Part shown: piece by piece, positions 26,486 to 34,819 of the stretch | Layout: each line of letters opens with the position of its first letter | How positions within the stretch are numbered: the stretch's first letter is position 1 | Notes under the pieces: generated by a model | Seen by the model: only the letters and a program-made list of their open reading frames with translations | The model's database searches: none | Told to the model about the DNA's origin: nothing | Translations under genes and position numbers: made by a program | NCBI RefSeq assembly: GCF_045865695.1 | Contig: NZ_BAACAP010000221.1 | Location: 1 to 64,000, forward strand | Direction of reading: 5' to 3' | DNA: 64,000 nt | DNA from: Scytonema sp045865695 | GTDB lineage: Bacteria > Cyanobacteriota > Cyanobacteriia > Cyanobacteriales > Nostocaceae

Positions 26486-27355
26486 ATGACGAATGATACA
26501 ATGTCTAGTATAGGTAATAAAGATACTAGCAAAATTGCCAGAATTAGTACTTTGCTTGAAAGCTTGCGCCAAAAAGTGCGTAACTTTACTATTATAGATA
26601 GGCAAAATCAGATAATAGGTGAAGTAAAAGATTTAATTATTGATGCTAAACGTCAAATTAGCTTTGTAGTTAGTGCAAAATTGAACGAGACTCATCAATC
26701 ATTTTTGTTAAGTAGTAAGTTAGTAGAAAAAATTGACTCCCAAAGTAAGTGTATTTTTTTAAAAGTAGAAAAAATAGAAATAAAATTATTAGAAAATCCT
26801 TTAGACAAATATAGCAAAGTTAGTACAATGGAAGAAAATTCAAAAATTTTAGAAGAAAATACACAAGGTACTCCACCAATTTCAGACAGAATAGTTGATG
26901 TAAATGATGGTGATATAACTTCTGTAGACGAGATAATTCGTTTATTAGGAGAACGAGTTATAGTAGATCGCAACAAAAGAAAGGTTGGTGAAGTAATCGT
27001 TCGCAAGCAAGTAGAAACCCGGATGGTACAAGTCCCTGTTCGGAGCGAAAAATTGATTGTGGAACAAGTTAGTCCAGAACGCAAACAGCTTGCAGAAATA
27101 GATTTGAGTCAAGGAGAAATATCGGCTGAATTTCAGTCTATCGAGCTGGAGGATTCTTCTCCAACTGAGAGCATTAATAGTAGTTTAACAGTCAGTGGTG
27201 ACTTTAGTTCTCCTAAAATAGCGAGTTTACTTTTAAATGCGATCGCTCTCGAACGAAATCACGGCTGTAAAGCAGTCAGAGTTACAATCGTTGTTGAAGA
27301 TGAAGAACGTCAGCAAACTTATCAAGAGTGGTTTACTCGTACATCAAAAAGTTAA
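26486..27355 (+). CDS. Divergent PRC-barrel/DUF2382 protein
   Basis: A 289-residue relative of the two genes upstream. A weak PRC-barrel lies at about 35-75 (FTIIDRQNQIIGEVKDLIID). A half-length DUF2382 lies at about 150-205 (LLGERVIVDRNKRKVGEV, VETRMVQVPVRSEKLIVEQV). A distinct C-terminal segment (about 245-289, LLLNAIALERNHGCKAVRVTIVVEDEERQQTYQEWFT) is absent from the paralogues. Codon use is more AT-rich. The clustered trio probably arose by duplication and shares a function in stress response. Confidence 0.75.
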   Translation: MTNDTMSSIGNKDTSKIARISTLLESLRQKVRNFTIIDRQNQIIGEVKDLIIDAKRQISFVVSAKLNETHQSFLLSSKLVEKIDSQSKCIFLKVEKIEIKLLENPLDKYSKVSTMEENSKILEENTQGTPPISDRIVDVNDGDITSVDEIIRLLGERVIVDRNKRKVGEVIVRKQVETRMVQVPVRSEKLIVEQVSPERKQLAEIDLSQGEISAEFQSIELEDSSPTESINSSLTVSGDFSSPKIASLLLNAIALERNHGCKAVRVTIVVEDEERQQTYQEWFTRTSKS

Positions 27356-27380
27356 CAAGACTATCTGATTTGTAAACTTG

Positions 27381-27505
27381 TGGGACGGGCGAGGACGCCC
27401 GTCTTATAGGGGTGGCTGGCGAAACGCCCCGCAGTCGCCTCAACGGGGGGAACCCCCCGCAACGCACTGCTCTCCGCACGGCGCTGCTCTTCGCACCACA
27501 AGAGT
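27381..27505. repeat. Mosaic of REP-type palindromes
   Basis: acgggcgaggacgcccgt is followed by ggggtggctggcgaaacgcc, cggggggaaccccccg and a gcgctgctcttcgca piece. It resembles the mosaic near 6248-6322. It lies between converging genes and may help to end both transcripts. Confidence 0.75.
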
Positions 27506-27539
27506 AAGTTGAATATTTTTTATTTGGAAGTCTCTAAAA

Positions 27540-29450
27540 TTACAAAACAGTGCCAATCTCCTTCAAATAAACCCGCGTGAAAGGTTCATCTTCTCCCAAA
27601 GAATATTCTTCAATCAATCCCTTGCGTCTGATAGAAATACTATCTCCTTTTCTAATGACAACAGTGGAGTCGTCAAAAACATCACGTACTAGCATCATCT
27701 CAGTCTCTGTAGGATTGTTAAGGACGACCATATTACTACCGTAATAAAACATACCTTCCCTATCCAAAACGTCTCCTTCATACTCAGCAATTAATAGATC
27801 TAGTTTAGGATTGCGAAGCAATGTTAGGAGGTTTGTGTTGTAATCTTTATTGAGAATTTTTTCCGAACGATTGACAAAAACTCCCTCACGACAAACAGCA
27901 CCGACTGTCCAATCAGGATGTTGTAAAAGAATATGGTCTATTGTTTCTTGAAGGTCATGTAAGGAGATTTTGTTGAAGGTGATTATGGGTATTCTGGCAT
28001 CTGCTCCTGACTTATAAAAAGTCTCTAAGATATGTGAAGGAACATCAACGCTTTCTCCTGTAGCAGGGTTAAGATGCATCAAAATACCAGGTGCAGCATT
28101 GATTTCTAGAATAGCAAAATCGCCTGACTTCCAAGATTCGTTAAGATTTCGGGAGATGACATCAATTCCCAAGCAAGTGAGTCGGAAGTGTTGAGCAATA
28201 TCTTGCGCCAAAATGATATTATCAGGGTGAATGGCACGGGTTGCATCAATGCTAACTCCTCCTGATGAGAGGTTAGCAACTTTGCGGAGATAAACTTTAC
28301 GGTCTTTCTCAAGGACGCTACTGAGTGACAATCGCTGCTGTTCTAGATACTGTTCCATTGCCTCATCGCACTGAATTTTAGTCATGGCTGAGGTTGGAGT
28401 GTCCCATCGTCCTGGTTTTCGGTTTTCTTCTCGGATTAATTCATCAATAGTTGACTTTCCATCACCAACAACCCAAGCCGGACGTCGTTCCGTAGCAGCA
28501 ACAAATCTACCATTGACACATAACAACCGAAAATCTGAACCTACAATGCTTTTCTCAACGATGATACGTGTCGATTCGTTTTCTGGAATTGCCTCAACTG
28601 CACGCTCGAAAGCAGATTCTATTTCGTATTCGTCTCGGACTTCTGCTGTGACTCCAATTCCTTTATGACCAACAACTGGCTTCACTGCTACCGGGTAACC
28701 AACCTCTTTTGCAACTGCGATCGCTTCCCTTTGTGTGACAACAATATCTCCTTTGGGAACTGGGAACCCTAAAGTTCTTAAAAAAGCTTTACAGTCATCT
28801 TTCCGGGTCGTGAAGTCAGAATCTACGTGGCTGTCACAATCAAATGTTGTGGCTACACCCCGAACCTGTTTCTTGCCATACCCATACTGAGTAAGTCCTT
28901 CATCCCATAAGTAGAAAGCAGGAATACCTTTATTAAAAGCCGTTCGTAGTAAAGCGTAAACTGTTGGACCGCCGTAGACTGATAATCGAAACCTTTTTTG
29001 AAGGCTGGAAATTTGTTCGTCAAAGGTAATCTCTTTGTCTCGAGTTATGGCTTCAAACCAATCCCAGACAAAGTAAACGATAGCTCGTGTTGTTCGTTCG
29101 TGCAATGACTGCAAGCTAATCCTCGTAAAATTTGGATAGGATTTTATACCCCATTTATCGAGGTGTAAGTCCATTTGCAGTTTTCCAACTTCTGATAAAG
29201 TACGGGCAAACAGATGGGCATAGGAATCGTATGTTTGGTTACCCAAATTTGGGTAGCGATCGCTAATGACTGTAACATAATCCTCTATAGGTAGAGGTTG
29301 TATAAATTCAGTCAAAGTAAAATCAAATACTAATGCCCCTGTTTCTAAATAAGGATTAGACCCAACAAAATGCTTGAAGTTGAAAATATCGAACGCATCA
29401 GTCTTTCTTGCATTAACGCGGATTGGGTCTGCTACTCTGTCTTGAACCAT
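27540..29450 (-). CDS. cphA2: Cyanophycin synthetase 2 (CphA2-type)
   Basis: A 636-residue protein with an ATP-grasp domain in the middle (FLRTLGFPVPKGDIVVTQ, YPVAVKPVVGHKGIGVT, then EINAAPGILMHLNP at about 460-473 with the Mg-binding E and N). The C-terminal part is short and lacks the Mur-ligase P-loop (GTNGKT type) found in the roughly 900-residue CphA1. That is the mark of CphA2, which in diazotrophic cyanobacteria polymerises beta-Asp-Arg dipeptides into cyanophycin with one ATP site. The N-terminal domain (residues about 1-170) is intact. ATG at 29450 follows an aaggtctagagtca leader. An exact GTA-N8-TAC palindrome lies about 73 nt upstream. A cyanophycinase gene follows on the other strand 1.3 kb away. 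Confidence 0.88.
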   Translation of the reverse strand: MVQDRVADPIRVNARKTDAFDIFNFKHFVGSNPYLETGALVFDFTLTEFIQPLPIEDYVTVISDRYPNLGNQTYDSYAHLFARTLSEVGKLQMDLHLDKWGIKSYPNFTRISLQSLHERTTRAIVYFVWDWFEAITRDKEITFDEQISSLQKRFRLSVYGGPTVYALLRTAFNKGIPAFYLWDEGLTQYGYGKKQVRGVATTFDCDSHVDSDFTTRKDDCKAFLRTLGFPVPKGDIVVTQREAIAVAKEVGYPVAVKPVVGHKGIGVTAEVRDEYEIESAFERAVEAIPENESTRIIVEKSIVGSDFRLLCVNGRFVAATERRPAWVVGDGKSTIDELIREENRKPGRWDTPTSAMTKIQCDEAMEQYLEQQRLSLSSVLEKDRKVYLRKVANLSSGGVSIDATRAIHPDNIILAQDIAQHFRLTCLGIDVISRNLNESWKSGDFAILEINAAPGILMHLNPATGESVDVPSHILETFYKSGADARIPIITFNKISLHDLQETIDHILLQHPDWTVGAVCREGVFVNRSEKILNKDYNTNLLTLLRNPKLDLLIAEYEGDVLDREGMFYYGSNMVVLNNPTETEMMLVRDVFDDSTVVIRKGDSISIRRKGLIEEYSLGEDEPFTRVYLKEIGTVL

Positions 29451-29523
29451 TGACTCTAGACCTTTGGCTAAACACCTGAACCTGGAGGTATATACGCTTT
29501 CTCCAGACTGAGTTACTATCTAT

Positions 29524-29537
29524 GTACTATCGAATAC
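29524..29537 (-). promoter_or_regulatory. Candidate NtcA site upstream of cphA2
   Basis: GTA-ctatcgaa-TAC matches the NtcA consensus GTA-N8-TAC exactly. It lies 73 nt before the cphA2 ATG. A TATATA box begins 29 nt after it on the cphA2 strand. That spacing is wider than the usual 20-24 nt of NtcA-activated promoters, so the call is tentative. Confidence 0.45.
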
Positions 29538-29597
29538 TAGTTGTGAAGCGATGGCAACAGCCTCACCGCACTGTAAACGTTACACTTGACTTTAGCA

Positions 29598-29792
29598 TCA
29601 AATACTACGCTTATGCCCTCCTATTGTAACTCCGATATAATAATTTTTGGTTATCCTAAAGGCATAGTCATTGATAAGAAAAACAGGGAACGGGGAATGC
29701 TTGACAGGAATTGAGTTATAATTTAGTACTTGAATGTCTTCTTTATCTTTCATTAGACCGAGCCACAACATACAACTTTTGAAGGTAGCCAT
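29598..29792 (-). CDS. Possible small hypothetical protein
   Basis: A 64-residue open frame with ATG at 29792 and an aaaggtg-type ribosome site. The sequence (FKSCMLWLGLMKDKEDIQVL, then FPVFLINDYAFRITKNYY) shows no family and no repeats. It lies in the stretch between cphA2 and the next forward gene. Coding status is uncertain. Confidence 0.25.
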   Translation of the reverse strand: MATFKSCMLWLGLMKDKEDIQVLNYNSIPVKHSPFPVFLINDYAFRITKNYYIGVTIGGHKRSI

Positions 29793-29857
29793 AACACCTT
29801 TGTATTTTTATACTTAGTTAAGTCACTGTCAGTAAAATTCTAGGAGACGACAGAGTT

Positions 29858-30070
29858 ATGATTAATACAGAAGTTGTTCTTAGAAATGAAGTTCAACACC
29901 TCGCAGAGGAAGCTTTTCATCATAAACTGATTTCTGGATATGGCGATGGTCCGCAAAATAACGAGTACCAAATCGTTTATCAGGGAAAGCCCAAACACTT
30001 TTCTTTAGAAGAGGCTCGCACTTTTCTTTGTGAATTACTTTTTGACAATCAGGTTCTTAATACCAAATGA
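29858..30070 (+). CDS. Small conserved-type hypothetical protein (70 aa)
   Basis: ATG at 29858 with an AGGAGA ribosome site 10 nt ahead. The product (MINTEVVLRNEVQHLAEEAF, SGYGDGPQNNEYQIVYQGK, FSLEEARTFLCELLFDNQ) is soluble and mixed alpha/beta. I do not recognise a family, but composition and ribosome site support a gene. It is transcribed away from cphA2. Confidence 0.6.
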   Translation: MINTEVVLRNEVQHLAEEAFHHKLISGYGDGPQNNEYQIVYQGKPKHFSLEEARTFLCELLFDNQVLNTK

Positions 30071-30196
30071 TATTTCTGTGAATTTGAGTGAATGCGATTG
30101 CATGGCGAGCGCTCTATGCTGATGATAAGATAAAAACATTTCATAATATCTTTTTTCCGTATAGCTATAACGCATAATTTAGTCTTCGCTCGTACA

Positions 30197-30227
30197 GATC
30201 TCCAACTTCTTAAAGAAGTTGGGGATC
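30197..30227. repeat. Palindrome of 'gatcccc..tttaaa' family
   Basis: gatctccaacttctt and aagaagttggggatc pair around a single central a. This is the sister copy of 26400-26431. It lies 127 nt after a small gene and could act as a terminator. Confidence 0.75.
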
Positions 30228-30317
30228 TAAGTTTTTCCGAATGATTTAGGATTGCTATATAGCAATTCCCACTTTTGTAAGATACTTTAAGAAAAAATTA
30301 ACCGCAGCCTGTAGCAG

Positions 30318-30587
30318 ATGGATGCTGATAAAGAAGAGAGATGTTCCTTTTATGTACGTGTCCCGGCAAAAGTTTTAGGATGCCTGCGTAGTGGTGAAAT
30401 TACTGTTTTTCTTTTTCCTGGGCATGGTTTAGTATTAACACAACCGATTCAGACTTATCTCATTCCAGAAAATTTGAGAATGCCTAATAGCAAGTTTGAT
30501 GTGTTGTTCAAATATCCTGGTGTAGAGATAATCCGAATTCTGCACCGCAACGAATTTTGTCTAGAACTTAATGATAGCAAGAAATAA
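30318..30587 (+). CDS. Small hypothetical protein (89 aa)
   Basis: An 89-residue soluble protein (CSFYVRVPAKVLGCLRSGEI, TVFLFPGHGLVLTQPIQTYL, FDVLFKYPGVEIIRIL) that looks like a small beta-rich domain. No named family is recognised. ATG at 30318 has no strong ribosome site. It precedes the cyanophycinase by 132 nt but is separated from it by the candidate NtcA site, so the two are probably independent transcription units. Confidence 0.55.
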   Translation: MDADKEERCSFYVRVPAKVLGCLRSGEITVFLFPGHGLVLTQPIQTYLIPENLRMPNSKFDVLFKYPGVEIIRILHRNEFCLELNDSKK

Positions 30588-30636
30588 GGTTTAATTTATC
30601 TCAAACATTCTCTACTATAGTAGAGATTTATTTTTT

Positions 30637-30650
30637 GTATTGTAATCTAC
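30637..30650 (+). promoter_or_regulatory. Candidate NtcA site upstream of the cyanophycinase
   Basis: GTA-ttgtaatc-TAC is an exact GTA-N8-TAC palindrome, 69 nt before the cyanophycinase ATG. A TATGTT hexamer begins 29 nt after it, the same distance as at the cphA2 site. Six fixed bases occur by chance about once per 4 kb, so position and pairing with the cphA2 site are the main support. Confidence 0.5.
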
Positions 30651-30719
30651 CAAATGGATGTTTCCTTGTTATTGATAGTTATGTTTTATTAAAACTAATA
30701 ACTTTTATGAGGTGGCTAT

Positions 30720-31574
30720 ATGGTAGCTAATGAAATTAAGCGACAGCTAGTTATTATTGGGGGTGCGGAAGACAAAGAAGGAGATTGTCGAATTCTTCGA
30801 GAGTTTGTTCGCCGTGCTGGAGGTACAAAAGCCAGAATTGTTATTATGACAGCAGCAACAGAATTGCCAAGAGAAGTTGGAGAAAATTATATAAGAGTTT
30901 TTGAGCGCCTTGGAGCCGAAAATGTTCGTATAGTAGATACTGAAACTCGTAGTGATGCGTCTTCATCTACAGCGTTAGAAGCAGTGAATGAAGCGACTGG
31001 TATATTTTTTACTGGAGGAGATCAAGCTCGCATTACGAGTGTTTTGAAAGATACTGACCTAGATAAAGCTATTCACAGTCGTTATTCTGAAGGCTTCGTC
31101 ATAGGTGGAACAAGTGCAGGTGCTGCGGTCATGCCTGATGTAATGATTGTAGAGGGTGATTCAGAAACAAATCCTCGAATGAATATTGTTGAGATGGGTC
31201 CTGGTATGGCTTTTTTACCAGGTGTAGTGATAGATCAGCATTTTTCACAGCGCGGGCGGCTGGGACGCTTAATCGCTGCATTAGCCCAGCAGCCTGCTGT
31301 TTTGGGATTTGGAATTGACGAGAACACAGCTATCATAGTGACCAATAATCAAATCGAGGTGGTAGGGGAAGGGTGTATCACAGTTGTTGATGATTCATCA
31401 GTGATACATAGCAATGTTGATGACATTTTAAAGGATGAACCTTTGGCAATTTGTGGAGCAAGACTTCATATTCTGCCACACGGCTATAAATTTGATTTAA
31501 AAACTCGTAAGCCGATCTTAGATAGTTATACTACGCCAAATGCTCCTACACCAATTGTGACACCTGCTGCTTAG
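30720..31574 (+). CDS. cphB: Cyanophycinase
   Basis: A 284-residue serine peptidase of family S51, with an alpha/beta fold like glutamine amidotransferases. The nucleophile is S132 in GGTSAGAAVM, the same position as in characterised CphB. N-terminal LVIIGGAEDKEGDCRIL and FFTGGDQARI are conserved, and VIDQHFSQRGRLGRL is the substrate-pocket segment. It is an exopeptidase that releases beta-Asp-Arg dipeptides from cyanophycin in the cytoplasm. ATG at 30720 follows a gaggtgg ribosome site. With the CphA2-type synthetase nearby it could form a dipeptide release and recapture cycle. Length is normal, no signal peptide. Confidence 0.92.
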   Translation: MVANEIKRQLVIIGGAEDKEGDCRILREFVRRAGGTKARIVIMTAATELPREVGENYIRVFERLGAENVRIVDTETRSDASSSTALEAVNEATGIFFTGGDQARITSVLKDTDLDKAIHSRYSEGFVIGGTSAGAAVMPDVMIVEGDSETNPRMNIVEMGPGMAFLPGVVIDQHFSQRGRLGRLIAALAQQPAVLGFGIDENTAIIVTNNQIEVVGEGCITVVDDSSVIHSNVDDILKDEPLAICGARLHILPHGYKFDLKTRKPILDSYTTPNAPTPIVTPAA

Positions 31575-31775
31575 AACAAGGGATTAGGGATTGGGGACTA
31601 GCGACTAGGGACAAGGAAGACAAGGGGGACAAGGTAGAACTGTCTCCTTTGTCTACCCAATCCCCATTACCCCTTATCCCCAGAGGGGGCCCCGAGTTCC
31701 CCAATCCCCAATCCCCATTGCCCCTTATCCCCAGAGGGGGCCCCGAGTTCCCCAATCCCTAATCCCCAATCCCAA
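31575..31775. repeat. 'ggggattgg' repeat block with a 51-bp tandem duplication
   Basis: After several gattagggg/gactaggg units, a 51-bp unit containing 'ccccttatccccagaggggg' and 'ccccgagttcccc' occurs twice (from about 31662 and 31713). It ends 2 nt before the start codon of the next gene, so that gene's leader is made of repeat. Confidence 0.9.
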
Positions 31776-31777
31776 AA

Positions 31778-33445
31778 ATGACAAGTGTAATTGAATTTGA
31801 ATTGTTTGCACCTCGCAATAATGGCGCTGCTGTTATTGCGTCTTTTTCCGATTGGAAAGAGATACCAATGGACAGGTGTGAGGATGGTTATTTTCGCACG
31901 CAAGTAGAACTTGAAGATGGAGTTTATCAGTATAAATTTCGCGTACAAACAAAAAGCCCGCAATTTGAACCAGACCAATGGGTGGATGTTATTGACCCTT
32001 ATGCAACAGATGTTGATGAAGAAAAAAAAGTTGCTACAGTAAGGATCAAAGATGGACAAAAAATTGTTGATACATATGTTTGGCAGCACGATCGCACGCC
32101 CTTACCAAACAATCACGAACTAATTATATATGAAATGCACGTCGCGGACTTCACAGGTGGTGAAGTCGATCCCTACAAACGCGGACGGTATGTAGATGCT
32201 ATTGAAAAGTTAGATTATCTTAGCGAATTGGGAATAAATGCGATCGAATTAATGCCAGTGAATGAATATCCTGGCGATTACAGTTGGGGATATAAAGTCC
32301 GTCATTACTTTGCTACAGAATCTAGCTATGGTTCAACAGAAGATTTAAAGCGCTTTATTGACGAATGCCATGGTAGAGGAATTCGAGTTTTCATGGATGG
32401 CATTTACAATCATACCGATGAAGAATGCCCTTTATTGCTAATTGACCGAAATTACTGGTACTACGAACATATGCATTATCCGGAAGATCCTGCTAATTAC
32501 TGGGGACCGGAGTTTAACTACAACAACTATGACGAACAATTAGACGTTAAGCCCGCTTGGAAGTACGTTGGAGATGTCGTAAAATATTGGGTTCAAGAAT
32601 ATCATATTGATGGAATTCGTTTTGATGCGGTGCGACAATTGGCTAACGATGAGTTTTTGACTTGGCTAGCCGAACAATCTAAAAAGAACACTGCACCAAA
32701 ACCGTTTTTCAACATCGCAGAACATATTCCCGACACTAGTAAAATCACAACTCCAGAAGGTCCATTGGATTCTTGTTGGCATGAAAGTTTTCGCTATTTT
32801 GTTCTACCACATATCAGTGGAGAAATGTTTGAACCTGAAAAGCTGAAGGAAGTTTTAGACCCCAGAAAACAGGGTTATACAGCAACAACAAACGTTATCA
32901 ATTATTTGGCAACTCACGATCGCGAACACTTATTAAGAGAATTAGGCGATCGTGGTATCTTTGATGAAGATGCATTTAAAAGAGCCAAGTTAGCAGCTGT
33001 AGTACTCATGACAGCGATGGGTATTCCCATGCTATGGATGGGTGAAGAGTTTGGGGAACACAAGCGCAAAAGTGAAAACGTTAATCAACCTAAAAAGATA
33101 GCATGGCCGTTACTAGAAAGAGACCAAAATCGAGAGTTATTTGATTACTATAAAAAGCTGATCTCCTTACGCAAACAAAATTCTGCTTTGCACAACGACA
33201 ATATAGAATTTTTCCATGAAAATGTTGAGGCAAAAGTTTTGGCATATGTTCGTTGGAACGAACAGGGAAACCGTGTTGTTGTCGTGACAAATTTCTCAGA
33301 GCAAAATTATAATGAGTATTGCGTTCCTAATTTTCCCTGTACTGGCAAATGGCATGAGTGGATAGATGGTTACGATATCGAAGCTAATGACGAGCGCATC
33401 ACACTCAATCTTGAAGCATATCAAGCAAAACTCTTAGTACAGTGA
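31778..33445 (+). CDS. GH13 alpha-amylase-family protein
   Basis: A 555-residue cytoplasmic enzyme. An N-terminal carbohydrate-binding sandwich (ELFAPRNNGAAVIASFSDW) is followed by a GH13 barrel. Motifs are FMDGIYNHT (region I), GIRFDAV with the nucleophile Asp, FFNIAEHI with the acid Glu, and LATHDRE with the third Asp. The pattern is close to cyanobacterial alpha-amylases that act on glycogen or maltodextrin; whether it is hydrolytic or transferring cannot be read. ATG at 31778 stands directly after a repeat block with no clear ribosome site. The stop codon (tga) is taken from the ccagtga repeat at 33440. Confidence 0.85.
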   Translation: MTSVIEFELFAPRNNGAAVIASFSDWKEIPMDRCEDGYFRTQVELEDGVYQYKFRVQTKSPQFEPDQWVDVIDPYATDVDEEKKVATVRIKDGQKIVDTYVWQHDRTPLPNNHELIIYEMHVADFTGGEVDPYKRGRYVDAIEKLDYLSELGINAIELMPVNEYPGDYSWGYKVRHYFATESSYGSTEDLKRFIDECHGRGIRVFMDGIYNHTDEECPLLLIDRNYWYYEHMHYPEDPANYWGPEFNYNNYDEQLDVKPAWKYVGDVVKYWVQEYHIDGIRFDAVRQLANDEFLTWLAEQSKKNTAPKPFFNIAEHIPDTSKITTPEGPLDSCWHESFRYFVLPHISGEMFEPEKLKEVLDPRKQGYTATTNVINYLATHDREHLLRELGDRGIFDEDAFKRAKLAAVVLMTAMGIPMLWMGEEFGEHKRKSENVNQPKKIAWPLLERDQNRELFDYYKKLISLRKQNSALHNDNIEFFHENVEAKVLAYVRWNEQGNRVVVVTNFSEQNYNEYCVPNFPCTGKWHEWIDGYDIEANDERITLNLEAYQAKLLVQ

Positions 33446-33464
33446 CCAGTGACCAGTGACCAGT
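33440..33464. repeat. 'ccagtga' heptamer repeat
   Basis: cagtgaccagtgaccagtgaccag: a 7-bp tandem repeat that begins in the last codon of the GH13 gene and provides its TGA. The family recurs at 34325, 42947, 44808, 46465 and 62098. Confidence 0.9.
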
Positions 33465-33739
33465 TAACAATATACAGTAACATCTTCTCCACATACATCT
33501 GCAAGGTAAATTAAAGACTTAAAGCGAAGCATGACTAATTGTTCGTAGAAAGGATTTAGCTTACACAGAGGTGGAATATATAAGATGGTACGATTAAAGA
33601 GTGTGAATTTGCGTTCAAATGGACACTGTGCAGGAATAGTTTTGCAAAGCCGTTGAGCAACTTTATAGTCATTAATTTCTATAGAGTCGAGCCATTGGCG
33701 TATTGTATGAATAGGATTAAAACTGAAATGATGTAACAT
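33464..33739 (-). CDS. Mo-dependent nitrogenase C-terminal-domain protein
   Basis: A 91-residue protein with the pattern IRQWLDSIEINDYKVAQRLC, IPAQCPFERKFTLF, YIPPLCKLNPFYEQLVMLRF and YLADVCGEDVTVYC. This is the small 'Mo-dependent nitrogenase, C-terminus' family, found almost only in nitrogen-fixing cyanobacteria. Four conserved cysteines are present. The role is unproven. ATG at 33739. It lies away from any nif cluster in this window. Its presence supports a diazotrophic host. Confidence 0.85.
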   Translation of the reverse strand: MLHHFSFNPIHTIRQWLDSIEINDYKVAQRLCKTIPAQCPFERKFTLFNRTILYIPPLCKLNPFYEQLVMLRFKSLIYLADVCGEDVTVYC

Positions 33740-33795
33740 AATGGTTAATGGTTAGTTGTTAGTTGTTAGTAGGGTGGGCATTGCCCACCCTACAC

Positions 33796-34245
33796 TTAGT
33801 AAGTTAGTTCTTGTTGAGCAGTATCTAAAACCTCTGTCACAAAAACACGGTCTGCATCAGAAATACTTTGCATTAAGATAGAGCGTGAATTCTGATTGAT
33901 TAACAGTTCGCCTTCAGCTGTAACGCTAAAATCTTGACCCAAAACAAAACCTTGACCAATTAATTTTTGTACGGCGAACATGACAACATACTCTTTTAAA
34001 GTAATACAAGCGTCAAGGTAAGGAAAGTTTTGCCAAATCCACTGACAAGTCTCAGGAGCACTTTCTGCTAGTTGAAACAAAGCGGCGTTCATGATATTCT
34101 GTGTATATTTAGAACCCATAAGGTTCATCAAAACTTGTTCGCAAGTTTCTACTAGGTCTCTGTCTTTAAATTTTAAGATATTGGCAAACAAATTAACAGC
34201 AGCGTTAAATTCTTGATATTCCCTCTCGAAGTCTTGCTCGTACAT
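33796..34245 (-). CDS. Hypothetical protein (149 aa)
   Basis: A mainly helical soluble protein (FEREYQEFNAAVNLFANILK, YTQNIMNAALFQLAESAPE, LKEYVVMFAVQKLIGQGFVL) with a beta-type C-terminus (FSVTAEGELLINQNSRSILM). I cannot name a family. Codon use and ATG at 34245 with a ggatatt leader support it. It runs the same way as the nitrogenase-C-terminal-domain gene 56 nt downstream, with a gtgggcattgccc hairpin between them. Confidence 0.65.
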   Translation of the reverse strand: MYEQDFEREYQEFNAAVNLFANILKFKDRDLVETCEQVLMNLMGSKYTQNIMNAALFQLAESAPETCQWIWQNFPYLDACITLKEYVVMFAVQKLIGQGFVLGQDFSVTAEGELLINQNSRSILMQSISDADRVFVTEVLDTAQQELTY

Positions 34246-34324
34246 TTACAATATCCTTCTTCAAAGTTAAGTATTTTTTTTAAACAACTGCAAATGAATA
34301 ACTAACAAAGTGATTTAGTTAGTA

Positions 34325-34368
34325 ACCACTGGTCACTGGTCACTAGTCACTGGTCACTAGTCACTAGT
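34325..34368. repeat. 'tcactgg' heptamer repeat
   Basis: About six units of (tcactgg/tcactag). It is the reverse complement of the ccagtga family. Confidence 0.9.
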
Positions 34369-34444
34369 TGAGGTCACCTGATATTTAAGTTAGAGTCCAA
34401 AAATGAAGAACCTGTGGAGAGGGAAAAATTTTTTGCAACATCTA

Positions 34445-34819
34445 TCACCAACCTAGAATGTCTGTCAGTTGGTCGTTTAACACCATCGGATTGAAGGGTT
34501 TGGCAATTAGCCCTTTAACACCAAGTTCTGCAAATCTCTGACGGTCGGATGACTGCACTTTAGCTGTCAGTAGAATTACGGGAATACCCTGAGTTTCAGG
34601 ATTCGTCCTAAGTTTCTCAAAAGTTGCGATTCCGTCCATATCTGGCATCATTACGTCCAAAAGAATAGCATTTGGTTTTTCTACTTCAGCTAACTGTATC
34701 CCTTCCATACCCGATTCAGCTGTTAAAACTTCCCAACCACCTACTGCCTCTAAGGTAAGTTGTGCGACTTCTCTAATATCTTCTTCATCATCAATGATAA
34801 GAATTCGTTTGGCTGTCAC
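34445..34819 (-). CDS. Single-domain response regulator
   Basis: A 124-residue receiver domain: acidic pocket D10-D11-E12, phospho-acceptor D55 (LLDVMMPDMDG), Thr85 (LLTAK) and switch lysine K107 (IAKPFN). GTG at 34819 is the start and overlaps the 3' end of the hybrid kinase by 29 nt in another frame, so the two are translationally coupled. It is the obvious partner of that kinase and may carry phosphate away from its C-terminal receivers. Confidence 0.9.
   Translation of the reverse strand: MTAKRILIIDDEEDIREVAQLTLEAVGGWEVLTAESGMEGIQLAEVEKPNAILLDVMMPDMDGIATFEKLRTNPETQGIPVILLTAKVQSSDRQRFAELGVKGLIAKPFNPMVLNDQLTDILGW

Noticed and set aside
34325..34368. Rho-independent terminator
   Set aside because: The tcactgg/tcactag units are direct tandem repeats and form only weak hairpins, with no T-tract.
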